Source of the DNA: Aureimonas sp. AU12
GTDB lineage: Bacteria > Pseudomonadota > Alphaproteobacteria > Rhizobiales > Rhizobiaceae
Length of the DNA stretch: 64,000 nucleotides
Assembly (NCBI RefSeq): GCF_001463705.1
Contig: NZ_BBWH01000029.1
Location: forward strand, 19,564 to 83,563
Direction of reading: 5' to 3'
Shown here: one piece after another, positions 9,063-20,352 of the stretch
How the letters are laid out: each line of letters begins with the position of its first letter
How positions within the stretch are numbered: the first letter of the stretch is position 1
Position numbers and translations under genes: made by a program
The notes under the pieces: generated by a model
Databases searched by the model: none
Told to the model about the DNA's origin: nothing
Seen by the model: only the letters and a program-made list of their open reading frames with translations

Positions 9063-10201
9063 GCCCGGAGCGACGCCCCCGACGCATTCTCGTCGTCGAC
9101 GACGACCCGCACGTCCTCGACGGCTATCGCCGCGTCCTCGGCAGCCTCGTCGGCCAGCCCGGCGCGGACGGGCCTTGCGATCTCGCCGCGCTGTCGCAGG
9201 ACCTGTTCGGCGAAAGCGAGCCGGACGAGCCGCCAGCGATCGACGACCTCGTCTACTGCCGGCAGGGCGAGGATGCCGTCCTCGCCGTCAGCACGGCCAT
9301 GGCCGAGGGACGGCCCTTCGGCGTCGTGTTCCTCGACATCCGCATGCCCCCCGGCATCGACGGCCTGGAGACGGGGCGCCGGATCCGCGCCATCGACGAA
9401 CATGCCAACATCGTCATCGTCACCGGCTATTCCGATCATCTGCCGGCCGCCATCGACGCGGCCATCGGGTCGGACCGGCCGATCTTCTACATGGTCAAGC
9501 CGTTCGGTCCGAGCGAACTGACACAGATGGCGACCGCTCTCTCGCAGCGCTGGTCCGCCGATCTCGGCCGTGTCCAGGAACTTGCGCGCCGCGTCGCCGA
9601 ACTCGAGGCCCTGACCGCCCTCCTCGTCGCCAGCGAGGCGAGGGCGCGGGAAAACGCGCGCCGCGATCCGATGACGGATCTCCTCAACCGCACCGCCTTC
9701 ACCGAGTGTTTCGCCGAGGAGGCGGCCGCGGCACGCGCCGGCTTCCGCACGCCGGCGCTCCTCTATCTCGACATCGATCGTTTCAAGCGGGTGAACGACA
9801 CCTACGGCCACGTGACCGGCGACGAGCTGATCCAAGAATTCGCCCGTCGCCTGCAGCACGTCGTGGCCGAGAACGGCGTCACGGCCCGCCTCGGCGGCGA
9901 CGAGTTCGCCGTGATCTGCCCCGACGCGAGCGTCGTTGGGGCTCTGGCCACGCGCATCATCGAGACCTGCCGCCAGCCCTACCCGATCGGTCCGCACCTC
10001 ATCACCAGCGCCGTCTCGATCGGCATGGTCACCGTGGACGATGGCGCGCTGTCCTTCACCGAAGCCATGCGACGCGCCGACAGCGCGCTCTATACCGCCA
10101 AGGCTGCCGGGCGCGGCGTCGCGATCCCCTACGAGGCCGAATTCACCGCACGCGCAACCGGCTGTCCGTCAGACGCCGGCCAAACCGGCGCACCCCACTG
10201 A
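9059..10201 (+). CDS. Response regulator with GGDEF (diguanylate cyclase) output
   Basis: Receiver-GGDEF protein (380 residues) that would make c-di-GMP on phosphorylation by the upstream kinase. The receiver has acidic pocket DDD at 14-16, phospho-acceptor D93 in VFLDIRM and K147 in MVKPFG. It carries an unusual insertion (~residues 30-70, acidic, Pro-rich) before the phosphorylation strand. The cyclase domain (~200-370) has an intact GGDEF at 279-283 and the substrate motif 'DPMTDLLNRTAF'. No RxxD inhibitory site is found five residues before GGDEF, so product inhibition may be absent. ATG overlaps the kinase stop (ATGA). Confidence 0.9.
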   Translation: MSPERRPRRILVVDDDPHVLDGYRRVLGSLVGQPGADGPCDLAALSQDLFGESEPDEPPAIDDLVYCRQGEDAVLAVSTAMAEGRPFGVVFLDIRMPPGIDGLETGRRIRAIDEHANIVIVTGYSDHLPAAIDAAIGSDRPIFYMVKPFGPSELTQMATALSQRWSADLGRVQELARRVAELEALTALLVASEARARENARRDPMTDLLNRTAFTECFAEEAAAARAGFRTPALLYLDIDRFKRVNDTYGHVTGDELIQEFARRLQHVVAENGVTARLGGDEFAVICPDASVVGALATRIIETCRQPYPIGPHLITSAVSIGMVTVDDGALSFTEAMRRADSALYTAKAAGRGVAIPYEAEFTARATGCPSDAGQTGAPH

Positions 10202-10355
10202 GCGTGAGCGCCACGCCACACTGACGCTGCTGGCATCCCGCTTGCGATCAATGCGGATCGCGACACTCACGAGGTTCGTCCGCCGGTCGAAGTTCGGGCC
10301 GTCGTTCGTCAATATGGAGCTGAATTTGCTGCCGTCACCGACGCGTCGGGAAAGC

Positions 10356-10402
10356 GTGGTGCCCAGGGACGGATTCGAACCGCCGACACTGCGATTTTCA
10401 AT
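10356..10402 (-). repeat. attL: 47-bp copy of tRNA-Phe 3' part
   Basis: Identical to 36211-36257 over 47 bp, running from one base past the CCA end of tRNA-Phe to the anticodon loop; identity stops abruptly on both sides. It is a displaced tRNA fragment, not a functional gene (the 5' half is missing). The rest of the 310-bp gap 10202-10511 holds an integrase arm-site candidate and no gene. Confidence 0.92.
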
Positions 10403-10452
10403 TGGAGTCTAACAATATTAACCAATTGATTTACATGATGATCTGTTTTCAT

Positions 10453-10469
10453 GCGCTAGTAGTGCGCTG
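10453..10469 (+). repeat. Left arm-type integrase site candidate
   Basis: GCGCTAGTAGTGCGCTG, with a T just before it, contains two TGYGCT(A/G) units 10 bp apart, the same pattern found twice near the other island end (36044-36060 and 36109-36125). Location about 50 bp inside attL fits an arm-type binding site for the integrase. Confidence 0.5.
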
Positions 10470-10511
10470 TTTGCCTGGAGGTTGCGACTAAAAAGACCGA
10501 GAGCCATTTAT

Positions 10512-13500
10512 CTAGTTTGACCAACTGCCTGACAATGCCTCGGCCTGTTTTAGAACGGTCTGTACCGCCGCGTCTTGAAGGTCCGGTGGATAGCCGTATT
10601 TCCGCAGAATACGCTTCACCAAAACTCGCATTCGTGCGCGTGCGCTCTCCCGATGAGACCAATCGACGCTGATATTGCACTTAAGGCTGACGAGCAATTC
10701 ATGCGCAATCACTTTCAGGGATTCGTTGCCCATCAGCTCGACGGCGCTCTGGCTCTCGGCGAGAGCGTCGTAAAAGGCAATCTCGTCTTGCGACAGTCCT
10801 TCCGCTTCACCGCGCCTGCGGGCCGCGTGGATCTCCTTGGCAAGGTTTATTAGTTCCTGCAACACCTCGACAGTGCTGATTGCGTTCGTGTGGTAGCGGG
10901 CGATAGCGGCCTCCAAGCGCTCGGAAAAACGCTTGGTCTCCACCACGTTCGTTTTGGTGCGTGAGCGAATTTCATCGTTTAGCAGCTTACGCAAAGCCTC
11001 AAGCGCAAGGTTCTTCTTTTCGAGCTGCTGAACCTCGGCGAGGAATTCGTCCGACAGGATTGAGATATCCGGCGTCGTAACGCCGGCGGCAGCAAGTATG
11101 TCCACGATATCCGTGGATACCACTGCCCGGTCCAGGATCTGCTGGATTGCGAACTCCCGATCCGCACTGCTCTTTCCTGAGCTTTCTTGCGACTTCACGA
11201 GGGCGGCACGAACCGTCTGGAAGAAGCCCACTTCATCGCGGATGTCGCGGGCCTCATCGCTTGCGGAGGCCAAGGCGAATGCCTTGGAAAGCGCGAGCAC
11301 TGCATCCTGATAGCGACGGTTTTCGCGGCGCTTGCCGTCCTCGCTGGTTTCCTTGGCCGCTGCGTCGTGCTGGTGATCAAGTATCCATTCGATCGCTTCG
11401 GCGAGCACCACCAAGCGCTGATGCGGCGTGCCAGCCAAACCTCGCGCATAGTCGAAGCCGTGGTACATGGCCTTCACGACCTCGTACTTCTCAAGCAGCA
11501 CAGCAACCGCTTCGGCTTCATCTATCCCGGCGTGACGTTGATCTGAACCGGAATACTGGCCGAGTGCGTTTTTCAGATTCTGGGCTATCCCGATGTAATC
11601 GACAACGAGGCCAGCGGGCTTGTCGCGAAAAACTCGGTTTACCCGCGCAATGGCCTGCATTAGCCCGTGGCCCTTCATCGGCTTGTCGATATACATCGTG
11701 TGCATCGACGGCGCGTCGAAGCCGGTCAGCCACATGTCACGGACGATCACGAGCTTCAGCGTGTCATTTGGGTCTTTCGCACGCTTCGCCAAAAGATCAC
11801 GCCGAGCCCTGGTTCCAATGTGTGGTTGCCAGCCTTGAGGATCGGCGGCTGAACCGGTCATTACCACTTTGATCGTGCCCGCAGCGTCGTCGTCGCTGTG
11901 CCAATCGGGCCGTAGCGCGATGATGTGGTTATAGAGCGCCACGCAAATGCGCCGGCTCATACAAACCACAATGGCTTTGCCGTCCATGGCGGCGACCCTA
12001 TCTTCGAAGTGCCGGACCATATCGGTGGCAACCATCGCAAGGCGCTTCTCCGAGCCGACCAGTGCCTCAACAGTTGCCCACTTGCGCTTGATGCGCTCCT
12101 GCTCCGTCGTTGCCTCGTCTTCGGTCAGCTCCTCAATCTCGGCATCGATCTTTGGCTTCTCCTCTTCGGCAAGTTCGATGCGCGCGAGGCGGCTCTCGTA
12201 GTAGATTGGGACCGTGGCGCCGTCTTCTACTGCCCGGCTGATGTCGTAAACGTCGATGTACTCGCCGAACACGGCAGGCGTGTTCACGTCGTCCATTTCG
12301 ATCGGCGTTCCGGTGAACCCGATGAAGGACGCGTTCGGAAGGGCATCGCGCAGATACTTCGCGAAGCCATAAGCGATCTCGCCGGTTTTCTGTTCGATCC
12401 GTGCCCGGAAGCCATATTGGCTTCGGTGGGCTTCGTCCGCGACCACAACAACATTCCGGCGATCCGACAACATCGGATAGATCGCTTCGCCAGTTGCCGG
12501 TGAAAACTTTTGAATGGTTGTGAATATCACGCCGCCGGAGGCGCGGCTAAGCGCCAATTGCAGATCGTCCCGGCTGTCTGCCTGAATAGGCGTTTGCCGG
12601 ATTAGATCGCGGCACATCGAAAATGTGCCGAAAAGCTGGTCGTCTAAATCGTTGCGGTCTGTGATGACGACGATCGTAGGGTTCTCAAGCTCAGGACGCC
12701 GCACAAGCTGCCCGGCATAGAACGCCATCAGCAGGCTTTTACCCGAACCCTGTGTATGCCAAATCACTCCGACTTTTCGGTCGCCCTGGGGTGCCGACGC
12801 CTCAACGGTCTTGTCCACGGCGTGCCGCACGGCATGGAACTGATGATAGCCCGCGATAATCTTCGTGAGGCCCGAACCCGTCTCGCCGAACACTGTAAAA
12901 TCGTGCAGCAGATCAAGCAGGCGGCGGCGATCAAAAATGCCTTCGATCAGAATATTAAGTTCCGGCTGGCCTTTCGCGGCAATGACTATGCCGTCCGTGG
13001 TACGCCAGGGCATGAAGCGTTCTTGATCGGCGGTCAGCGAGCCTACGCGCGCTGTAATGCCGTCCGACGTGACAAGGACCGCGTTCGTCCGGAAGAGCGA
13101 CGGGATTTGCGACTTGTAGGTCTGAAGCTGGTTGTGCGCGCCCGCAAGCGTGGCGTTTTCGCCGCCAGGCGCTTTGAGCTCAATCACGCCCAGCGGCAGG
13201 CCGTTAATGAAGACGACGATATCAGGCCGGCGGTTGATGCTGCCCTCAATAACCGTGAATTGGCCCGTCGCCAGCCAGTCGTTTGCGGCGAGATCGTCGA
13301 AATCGATCAGGCAAACCTTGTCGCCACGGATCGTGCCGTCATCACTATAAAACTCGACATCGACGCCTTCGACCATCAGCTTGTGCAGGCGGCGGTTCTC
13401 TTCAACGAGCGACGGCTTCTCTGTGGCCAGCACCTTGCGCAGCGCATCACCGCGCGCTTCCGCCGGAATCGTTGGGTTCAGCTTCTCGATCGCTACCATC

Positions 13501-13655
13501 AGGCGCTTGACTAGCACCACATCGGCATACGCCTCGCGCTCCGGCGCCTTCCCATCCGGGCCGATCTGGGCATCCGTGGCAATCGCGTATCCAAGACCGG
13601 ACAAATGATCGAGCACGACCTGTTCAACGGCGGCTTCGGAAAGATAAGCCATCAA
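10512..13655 (-). CDS. hsdR: Type I restriction enzyme R subunit
   Basis: Motor/nuclease subunit (1047 residues, normal length). The N-terminal nuclease domain shows PD-(D/E)xK residues: D in '[10 protein letters not shown]' and 'VIELKAPGG' near 175. Helicase motifs follow: Walker [12 protein letters not shown] near 305, '[13 protein letters not shown]' (DEAH) near 405, 'GFTGTPIE' near 445 and the C-terminal '[24 protein letters not shown]' (motif VI, Q..GR-type). With HsdM and HsdS it forms the R2M2S complex that translocates and cuts unmodified DNA. It is last in the minus-strand operon and overlaps the preceding gene by 4 bp. No frameshift or lost motif is seen, so it appears active. Confidence 0.95.
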   Translation of the reverse strand: MMAYLSEAAVEQVVLDHLSGLGYAIATDAQIGPDGKAPEREAYADVVLVKRLMVAIEKLNPTIPAEARGDALRKVLATEKPSLVEENRRLHKLMVEGVDVEFYSDDGTIRGDKVCLIDFDDLAANDWLATGQFTVIEGSINRRPDIVVFINGLPLGVIELKAPGGENATLAGAHNQLQTYKSQIPSLFRTNAVLVTSDGITARVGSLTADQERFMPWRTTDGIVIAAKGQPELNILIEGIFDRRRLLDLLHDFTVFGETGSGLTKIIAGYHQFHAVRHAVDKTVEASAPQGDRKVGVIWHTQGSGKSLLMAFYAGQLVRRPELENPTIVVITDRNDLDDQLFGTFSMCRDLIRQTPIQADSRDDLQLALSRASGGVIFTTIQKFSPATGEAIYPMLSDRRNVVVVADEAHRSQYGFRARIEQKTGEIAYGFAKYLRDALPNASFIGFTGTPIEMDDVNTPAVFGEYIDVYDISRAVEDGATVPIYYESRLARIELAEEEKPKIDAEIEELTEDEATTEQERIKRKWATVEALVGSEKRLAMVATDMVRHFEDRVAAMDGKAIVVCMSRRICVALYNHIIALRPDWHSDDDAAGTIKVVMTGSAADPQGWQPHIGTRARRDLLAKRAKDPNDTLKLVIVRDMWLTGFDAPSMHTMYIDKPMKGHGLMQAIARVNRVFRDKPAGLVVDYIGIAQNLKNALGQYSGSDQRHAGIDEAEAVAVLLEKYEVVKAMYHGFDYARGLAGTPHQRLVVLAEAIEWILDHQHDAAAKETSEDGKRRENRRYQDAVLALSKAFALASASDEARDIRDEVGFFQTVRAALVKSQESSGKSSADREFAIQQILDRAVVSTDIVDILAAAGVTTPDISILSDEFLAEVQQLEKKNLALEALRKLLNDEIRSRTKTNVVETKRFSERLEAAIARYHTNAISTVEVLQELINLAKEIHAARRRGEAEGLSQDEIAFYDALAESQSAVELMGNESLKVIAHELLVSLKCNISVDWSHRESARARMRVLVKRILRKYGYPPDLQDAAVQTVLKQAEALSGSWSN

Positions 13656-14407
13656 GGGACCTCCGCGTCTTGAGGCGCAGCGGCCTTGGCTTCACGACAT
13701 GCATTGAGCACAAGTTTGTAGGCTTCGCGGTCCACGCCGAAGAGCAGGCGAGACGTTTCGATCGCCAGGGGCACCTCTTCGCCGTCCGGAAGGACGACCA
13801 CGGCGCGGATGAAGCCTTCCTCATCGAGTTCGGCACGCAACGTCGCGAACTCATCGATAATCGCATTCGACGCTTCAAATCGCTCGTAAGGTTCGAATGT
13901 GCGAACCGGATCGGGTTCCCGTTCGAGATAGGCCTCGTGAAGGAACGTGACGATCGCATCCGCTGCGAGCAATGCCGAGCGCCGATGATGAGCAGAAAGC
14001 CTCTTGCTTAAGCCTTCCTTCCCGTGACTTACGGTCCCAGCAACATCGCGAAACTTGCCGAGCGCTTCGGTGAGGTTGTAGTGCTGCGATATCACCTTGC
14101 TGAACGGGTCATCGCGACGTTCGACGATCGCCATCAAACGGAAGGCCGCGGAAACCCAATTGTTGAAACTTGGGTGCGCATTCCGAATTGGGCTGTCTGG
14201 CCACTTGTCGATCGGGTTCAGTGGATCATCCAGCTCCTGGATCAATAAACGGCAGGCGCATTCCACGAAACCCTTGGCCGCGTCGATGCAGGCGTCGTTC
14301 TCGTCCGCGAACTCTCGCTCAAGCGTCTCGAACGTCTGTTGCAGCATCGACGCGTGCCGCCAGTGGGTGGAAAATGCCCTGATCCCGGGATACCAGTCCG
14401 CTGACAT
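13652..14407 (-). CDS. Abortive-infection C-terminal-like protein in RM operon
   Basis: About 251 residues, soluble. The middle part, '[42 protein letters not shown]', has the spacing and the R(D/N)xxGTxSHGK core typical of the Abi C-terminal domain found in abortive-infection proteins. The N-terminal ~100 residues are helical and not recognised. The start at 14407 is preferred over an earlier codon because GGGAGG lies seven bases upstream and it follows the previous stop by 13 bp. Its end overlaps hsdR by 4 bp, so it is translated as part of the restriction operon. A defence or regulatory accessory role is inferred, not shown. Confidence 0.6.
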   Translation of the reverse strand: MSADWYPGIRAFSTHWRHASMLQQTFETLEREFADENDACIDAAKGFVECACRLLIQELDDPLNPIDKWPDSPIRNAHPSFNNWVSAAFRLMAIVERRDDPFSKVISQHYNLTEALGKFRDVAGTVSHGKEGLSKRLSAHHRRSALLAADAIVTFLHEAYLEREPDPVRTFEPYERFEASNAIIDEFATLRAELDEEGFIRAVVVLPDGEEVPLAIETSRLLFGVDREAYKLVLNACREAKAAAPQDAEVP

Positions 14408-14420
14408 CGCGACCGCCTCC

Positions 14421-15182
14421 CTACGCCACAAGCCGTTCGCGGAACTGATCTCGCCGGCTCCATGCAACGGGAGTGATCCCGTAGTTTCGAAGTGCGTCGG
14501 TCACGTTGCCTGCGATTGTTTTTTCGTTGTCGTTTAGGAAAGCAAATGGTTCCGATGTTTCAGACCGGCTGTCCTTGGTGTCGATCCACGCCATGATCAG
14601 ATTCTGGGCCGTGCTACGGCTTGGATTGTTGATCGCACGGATGATCCGCTCAGAGGCCACCTTCGACTTCGGGATCACGAAGTCGAACATGTGATCGAAA
14701 CCACTCTTGCCCGAGAACTTCACTCGCGGCGTGTATCGAATATCGACGCTTTCGAGCCAAGCCGCCACATCCTCGAAGAACAACGCTTCGATTGTCGAGG
14801 AGGCCAGGAAGAACATGTCGTGGACCGACAGAACCGCTTGGATCAAATTGTGTTTGCGTAGCGCGAAATTGTCGCTGGTCGCAGAGACCTGCAATTCGGT
14901 TGCCTGCTGCTCGACGCCGAAGCCGTTTAGGATCGTTCGTAGGATGGCCTGCCGCTTCGGGCTGTCCATCAGGCATCCCGACTGTTCAAGATCGAGCAGC
15001 GTTTCCCCACCATCGGTCAGCGTGAAGCCCTTGTCCGTCTTGCGAGCATAAATCTGGAGGTAGTCGTTATGCCGGTCGAGATACGGCGTCGTTATCTCGG
15101 TCCAGTCCTTCAGTTGCTTGATCGCGGTCTTGTCCCGCAGCCAGCGCCAATATCCATCAATCAATAGGTCGATTTCGCTCAT
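14421..15182 (-). CDS. DUF1828/DUF1829 domain protein in RM operon
   Basis: 253 residues. The N-terminal ~90 residues, with 'ITTPYLDRHNDYLQIYARKTDKGFTLTDGGETL', match the DUF1828 pattern, and the C-terminal half, with 'FDHMFDFVIPKSK' and 'AFLNDNEKTI', matches DUF1829. The two usually occur fused. Function is unknown; the family is often found next to restriction-modification and phage-defence genes. Here it overlaps the DUF6978-like gene upstream by 4 bp (ATGA) and precedes the Abi-like gene by 13 bp, so it belongs to the type I operon. Confidence 0.72.
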   Translation of the reverse strand: MSEIDLLIDGYWRWLRDKTAIKQLKDWTEITTPYLDRHNDYLQIYARKTDKGFTLTDGGETLLDLEQSGCLMDSPKRQAILRTILNGFGVEQQATELQVSATSDNFALRKHNLIQAVLSVHDMFFLASSTIEALFFEDVAAWLESVDIRYTPRVKFSGKSGFDHMFDFVIPKSKVASERIIRAINNPSRSTAQNLIMAWIDTKDSRSETSEPFAFLNDNEKTIAGNVTDALRNYGITPVAWSRRDQFRERLVA

Positions 15183-15625
15183 GTGAAGAGCCCCCGATCA
15201 AATTCGGGCGGACGAGTGATGTTGCAGAACCGCATGAAATGGACCAGCGTCTGCCAGTGATCTGTCGGCTGCGTGAAAACCTCGGCCGAAATTGGAAATG
15301 CCCACCGATCACCAAACCCTTCGCGATAGAGATGCACATGCGGGCAGGCGATCTCTTCGTCGTCCGGGTTGCGATGCGGCGCGCCGCCGAAATCAATCCG
15401 CGCCAGAACCGTCGTCGTTCGCGCGCGGTTCTGTATCTTGCCTTTGGCTAGATTGATCCGACCGCGGCTGATATCGAGGTGAAAAGGCTCATCCCCGTCT
15501 GCCGAGATAAGCGGCACGACGATGCCGCCGCCCGTATCGGGCAAGCGCCAACGCTCTTTATCGACGCGGTGCTTCTCCATCGCGAAGAGGGTGTCGGCTT
15601 CTGTCTGGTTGAGCCAAACCGTCAT
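15179..15625 (-). CDS. DUF6978-like protein in RM operon
   Basis: 148 residues. It contains 'LNQTEADTLFAMEKHRV' at the N-terminus, 'FHLDISRGRINLAKGKIQNRAR' in the middle and 'GGAPHRNPDDEEIACPHVHLYREGFGDRWAFP', the conserved His/Asp-rich segment of this family. The pattern fits DUF6978, a partner of DUF1828/1829 genes in bacterial defence loci. No catalytic function is known. The His/Asp/Glu-rich centre could bind a metal, but that is inference. It overlaps hsdS and the next gene by 4 bp each, so synthesis is tightly coupled to the specificity subunit. Confidence 0.65.
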   Translation of the reverse strand: MTVWLNQTEADTLFAMEKHRVDKERWRLPDTGGGIVVPLISADGDEPFHLDISRGRINLAKGKIQNRARTTTVLARIDFGGAPHRNPDDEEIACPHVHLYREGFGDRWAFPISAEVFTQPTDHWQTLVHFMRFCNITRPPEFDRGLFT

Positions 15626-17039
15626 GTGGCTTCCCCGACAGGCCCCTCGGCGTCCCTGACGTGAACCTCGCCGGACATGAGCTTTGGAAGGAGGAAATCA
15701 CGTGTGCCGGCAAGCGTCTGATTCTCGCGGCGATTAAATCGCATGCGATGGAACATCGGCTCGATTGCAAGAGTAATCTGCGCCGCGAGTTCGACGCCTG
15801 GCAGCAGAACTTCCACCTCGCCCAGAATACCTGTGTTCAGATTTGGCATTGTGGCGCCAATGGCTCTGGCAGATATCCACTCTCGAACATCCGGTCGGTC
15901 GAGGTGGTAAAACAAATAGAGTGGAGGGCATTCGTTAGAACGAATACTTATTCGGAGGCAGCCGGTGCCACAAATCCATCCGGCTTCATCAGGACCTACC
16001 AGTGCCTTCCTCCCGATATCACCTCGGCGTCCGTAAACAATATCTCCATCAGTCATTGCGTGATCAGAGAGCTGCAGTGCCATCGCGGCCCCGATCCGGG
16101 CAATCCCATCTTCCACAATCTCACCGGAGGTCAAGTTCGCGGGCATTACGACCGGAATTCCCACTGGGAGATAATCAGATCGATGCAACTGGCTACCGAA
16201 AGGCCCAGTTCGTATCTGTCCTTTATTTCGAAATGCGATTTCTTTAAGCGTGCTAGTGCTCCAATCTTCAGGCTTGCCCTGATTGTCAATTTTGTTCGGG
16301 AAAAGCGACCAAATATCTGCCGCGAGATAGGGCGCGCGGCCTTCCATCTTGGCACGGGTGGGGCCGAAATCGACGAACCAATCTTTGAAGAGCGCTCGCG
16401 CCATCGCCTCCAGCGTCTCGTTCGTCCGCCGGTTCAGTTCAATCTTTTCGTCAAGCGCGCCGAGGACTTCGACGATCGAATCCTGAGTGTTTCGATCTGG
16501 CATGCAGATGTAAAACGCTTTCGCCTCCGGAAAGTAGATCGTCTGGTGGACACTCCCGACTGCGAACATTAACAGCGCTTCGCGCTCGGCGAGTAGGACA
16601 TATTTGAGAAAATGAGGGTTTAGCTTGTCCGAGCAAATCCAGTTCACGAAGTCCTGGCTGGTTGACATCGGGCGACCCATGACGACGACGTAGCCCACGG
16701 AAGCCGTTCTGGATAAGCAAACAGTATCTTTTGGAAGCACGCGGGCAGAGGAATTCTCTATCCCGATTTCGTTTGTGGATTCAATTGTCTCGTGGATGAC
16801 GCGGCCATGATTTCCTGTGGCATCACGAATACCGATCCAGGGGATCGACCCGCCCCAATACTCGGGGTGACGACGGCTCGGCGTATGGCCCGATTCGAGC
16901 CGGGCGACCGATGACAAGGGTGTCCAATTCCACCCCTCGGGAGCGGGCAGATTTGGCATCCCTACTGAGAGTGCATATCGCCCCGGGATAACGGCCGCGG
17001 TCGCATCTCGCCCGCCAGTTATGGTCTGGGCTCGCGCCA

Positions 17040-17040
<1 letters not shown>
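15622..17040 (-). CDS. hsdS: Type I restriction-modification specificity subunit S
   Basis: DNA-recognition subunit of 472 residues. It has two target-recognition domains. The first starts at 'PEGWNWTPLSSVARLESGHTP' near 34 and the second at 'PEDWSTSTLKEIAFRNKG' near 265. Each is followed by a helical spacer: 'LGALDEKIELNRRTNETLEAMARALFKDWFVDFGPTRAKMEG' centrally and 'FNRRENQTLAGTRDFLLPKLMSGEV' at the C-terminus. This is the usual TRD1-CR1-TRD2-CR2 plan, and predicts a bipartite target. It overlaps hsdM by 1 bp (TGATG) and the next gene by 4 bp. The actual recognition sequence cannot be read from the protein. Confidence 0.95.
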
Positions 17041-18851
<1,811 letters not shown>

Positions 18852-18924
18852 TCCAGCTCCACAAATTTTAATGCCCATTCTATCGGTACACGTCTCGGGT
18901 CATAAACGAGTCGCCAGCGTAATG

Positions 18925-18939
18925 TTGTAAAATCTACAA
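18925..18939. promoter_or_regulatory. Inverted repeat in hsdM/recombinase divergent region
   Basis: TTGTA-N5-TACAA lies between the divergent hsdM and tyrosine recombinase genes, about 75 bp upstream of hsdM. The symmetry and place suit an operator, possibly for the HsdM winged-helix extension or a host regulator. No protein is assigned. Confidence 0.3.
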
Positions 18940-19077
18940 TTTGTGACGTTTCGGGCTCAGTCCTGCCTAAGTCTTTGATCTACCTAATGTCCTCGACAGC
19001 TCGACAGTGCGGTCGCTCTTTTGCATGGCAGGCAACATCATGAAACGCGATAAATGATCGCTTTTCATGAGGTCGAG

Positions 19078-19653
19078 ATGAAGCAGGCGCGCGTGCCAAC
19101 TGATGCGGAGTTCAAGCGGGTCATGGCCGTGGTGGCCCAGACCAAGCATGCCGGGCGCAATCGGATGGCGTTCATGCTGAGCTATCTCGCGGGCCTTCGC
19201 GTCGGGGAGATAGCGTCGCTAAAGGTCGGCGACGTCATTGACGGTGATGGCGACGCGCGAGAGCAGCTCCGGTTGTCTGCAGAGGTCACGAAGGGCGGTC
19301 ATGCGCGGGTGGTCTTCCTCAGCGAGCGTCTGCGGAAAGAAATCCGGCGTTATCGCCAGGACAAGGGCTTTTCGGTCATCGCCGTTGCGGACCCGTTGTT
19401 GGTGACGCAGAAGCGAACGGCCTTCTCCGCCAACACACTGTGTCAACTGATGGGGCAGCTGTACCGGCAGGCCGGCCTTGAAGGCGCAACCAGCCATAGC
19501 GGCCGGAGATGGTTCATTACGCGTTTGGCACACAGCCAGGCTGTTTCCGCGAAAGTCATCATGGAACTGGCCGGCCACCGAAATCTCTCGACCACTCAAC
19601 GCTATATCGATGTTCGGGACGACCTGAAACGCGCAGCAGTGGAGCTCCTTTGA
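19078..19653 (+). CDS. Minimal tyrosine recombinase (catalytic domain only)
   Basis: About 191 residues, XerC/D-like but lacking a long N-terminal core-binding domain. Catalytic residues are in place: Arg I in 'LAGLRVGEIASLK' near 42, a Lys in the beta-hairpin 'EVTKGGHARVV', His-Arg box 'TSHSGRRWFITRLA' near 142, His in 'AGHRNLSTTQRYIDV' and the nucleophilic Tyr there near 176. GAGG five bases upstream of 19078 supports this start over an earlier ATG. It is divergent from hsdM. A second recombinase beside the terminal integrase may resolve multimers or act in excision. It is not visibly damaged, but the short length leaves the possibility of a truncated integrase. Confidence 0.8.
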   Translation: MKQARVPTDAEFKRVMAVVAQTKHAGRNRMAFMLSYLAGLRVGEIASLKVGDVIDGDGDAREQLRLSAEVTKGGHARVVFLSERLRKEIRRYRQDKGFSVIAVADPLLVTQKRTAFSANTLCQLMGQLYRQAGLEGATSHSGRRWFITRLAHSQAVSAKVIMELAGHRNLSTTQRYIDVRDDLKRAAVELL

Positions 19654-19800
19654 GCGTCTCTTTCAATCTTGACTCCTTATCGGCAATCCATAATGTTGCC
19701 GCTTCGCGAGCTTCACCGCGGGGAAAAAGACGGTGGAGAAGGATTTAGGGGCCATGATCCTGCCCTTCGTAACAGCCGCCAGCGCAAGCGAGGCTGTGTC

Positions 19801-19825
19801 TGCCAAGTCCAGAAAGAGCTTGGCA
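19801..19825. other. Gene-free stretch upstream of small ORF, with hairpin
   Basis: The 315-bp gap 19654-19968 has no convincing gene. It contains a 7-bp inverted repeat TGCCAAG/CTTGGCA (19801-19825) and, further on, a TTGACT hexamer near 19911 that could be a -35 element for the following small gene and the polymerase. Confidence 0.35.
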
Positions 19826-19968
19826 ATGTCTCCAGGGGTCCATGGAGATTTCGTCTTTCGCGGGACGATCCACCGGCGTGCACTTGCGCGGCGGCGGGTC
19901 GTTTCGTATTGACTCGCCCGTCTTTGCAGTTGTCACGCCATCCCGTAACTCCTTCCATGGAGACGCAA

Positions 19969-20229
19969 ATGGCGAGCACTCGCATCTATATCCCAACCCC
20001 TACCGGGGATCTAATCTCCCTCAATTCCGCGCGGGGCATGAGAATTCTGCCCGACGGCCGCGTGCTGTTGCCCGGCGAGGACAACTCCCCGGTCGCGGTC
20101 TTCGACCCTGACGAATACGAAGGTGTCGATCGCGATGAGGTGGTGAAGACGTTTCGGCGTCTCCTCATCGATCATGGGAACGGCAAGCCTGTCGTTCTGC
20201 CCGACTGGATGAAGAGCCTCCTGGCTTAA
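19969..20229 (+). CDS. Small hypothetical protein upstream of piPolB
   Basis: 86 residues: basic and hydrophobic N-terminus (MASTRIYIPTPTGDLISLNS), then an acidic centre 'DPDEYEGVDRDEVVKTFRRLLIDHG' and a conserved-looking end 'PVVLPDWMKSLLA'. GGAG six bases upstream of 19969 supports this start; an ATG at 19957 is also in frame but has no ribosome site. I do not recognise a family. It sits 123 bp before the polymerase gene on the same strand and is separated from it by a strong hairpin. A role in element replication or copy control is possible but unsupported. Confidence 0.6.
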   Translation: MASTRIYIPTPTGDLISLNSARGMRILPDGRVLLPGEDNSPVAVFDPDEYEGVDRDEVVKTFRRLLIDHGNGKPVVLPDWMKSLLA

Positions 20230-20242
20230 GCTATCGAAGCGT

Positions 20243-20270
20243 GGGCGGTGTCAGGACCCTGACATCGCCC
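20243..20270 (+). other. Strong hairpin upstream of piPolB
   Basis: Stem GGGCGGTGTCAG / CTGACATCGCCC (12 bp with one G-U type mismatch) with loop GACC. It starts 13 bp after the small gene's stop and about 80 bp before the polymerase start. There is no T-run, so it is either a weak terminator/attenuator or a structural element used in replication. Confidence 0.5.
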
Positions 20271-20352
20271 ATTCCTTATCGCGCGCGGTGTAAAAGTCCC
20301 GATGGGGCTCCGATGCGCATCTACACCGACACCTCATCCCGAGCTCTGATCC

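Noticed and set aside
10356..10402. A second tRNA-Phe gene
   Set aside because: Only the 3' part is present; the D-arm and 5' acceptor strand are missing. It is the att copy.
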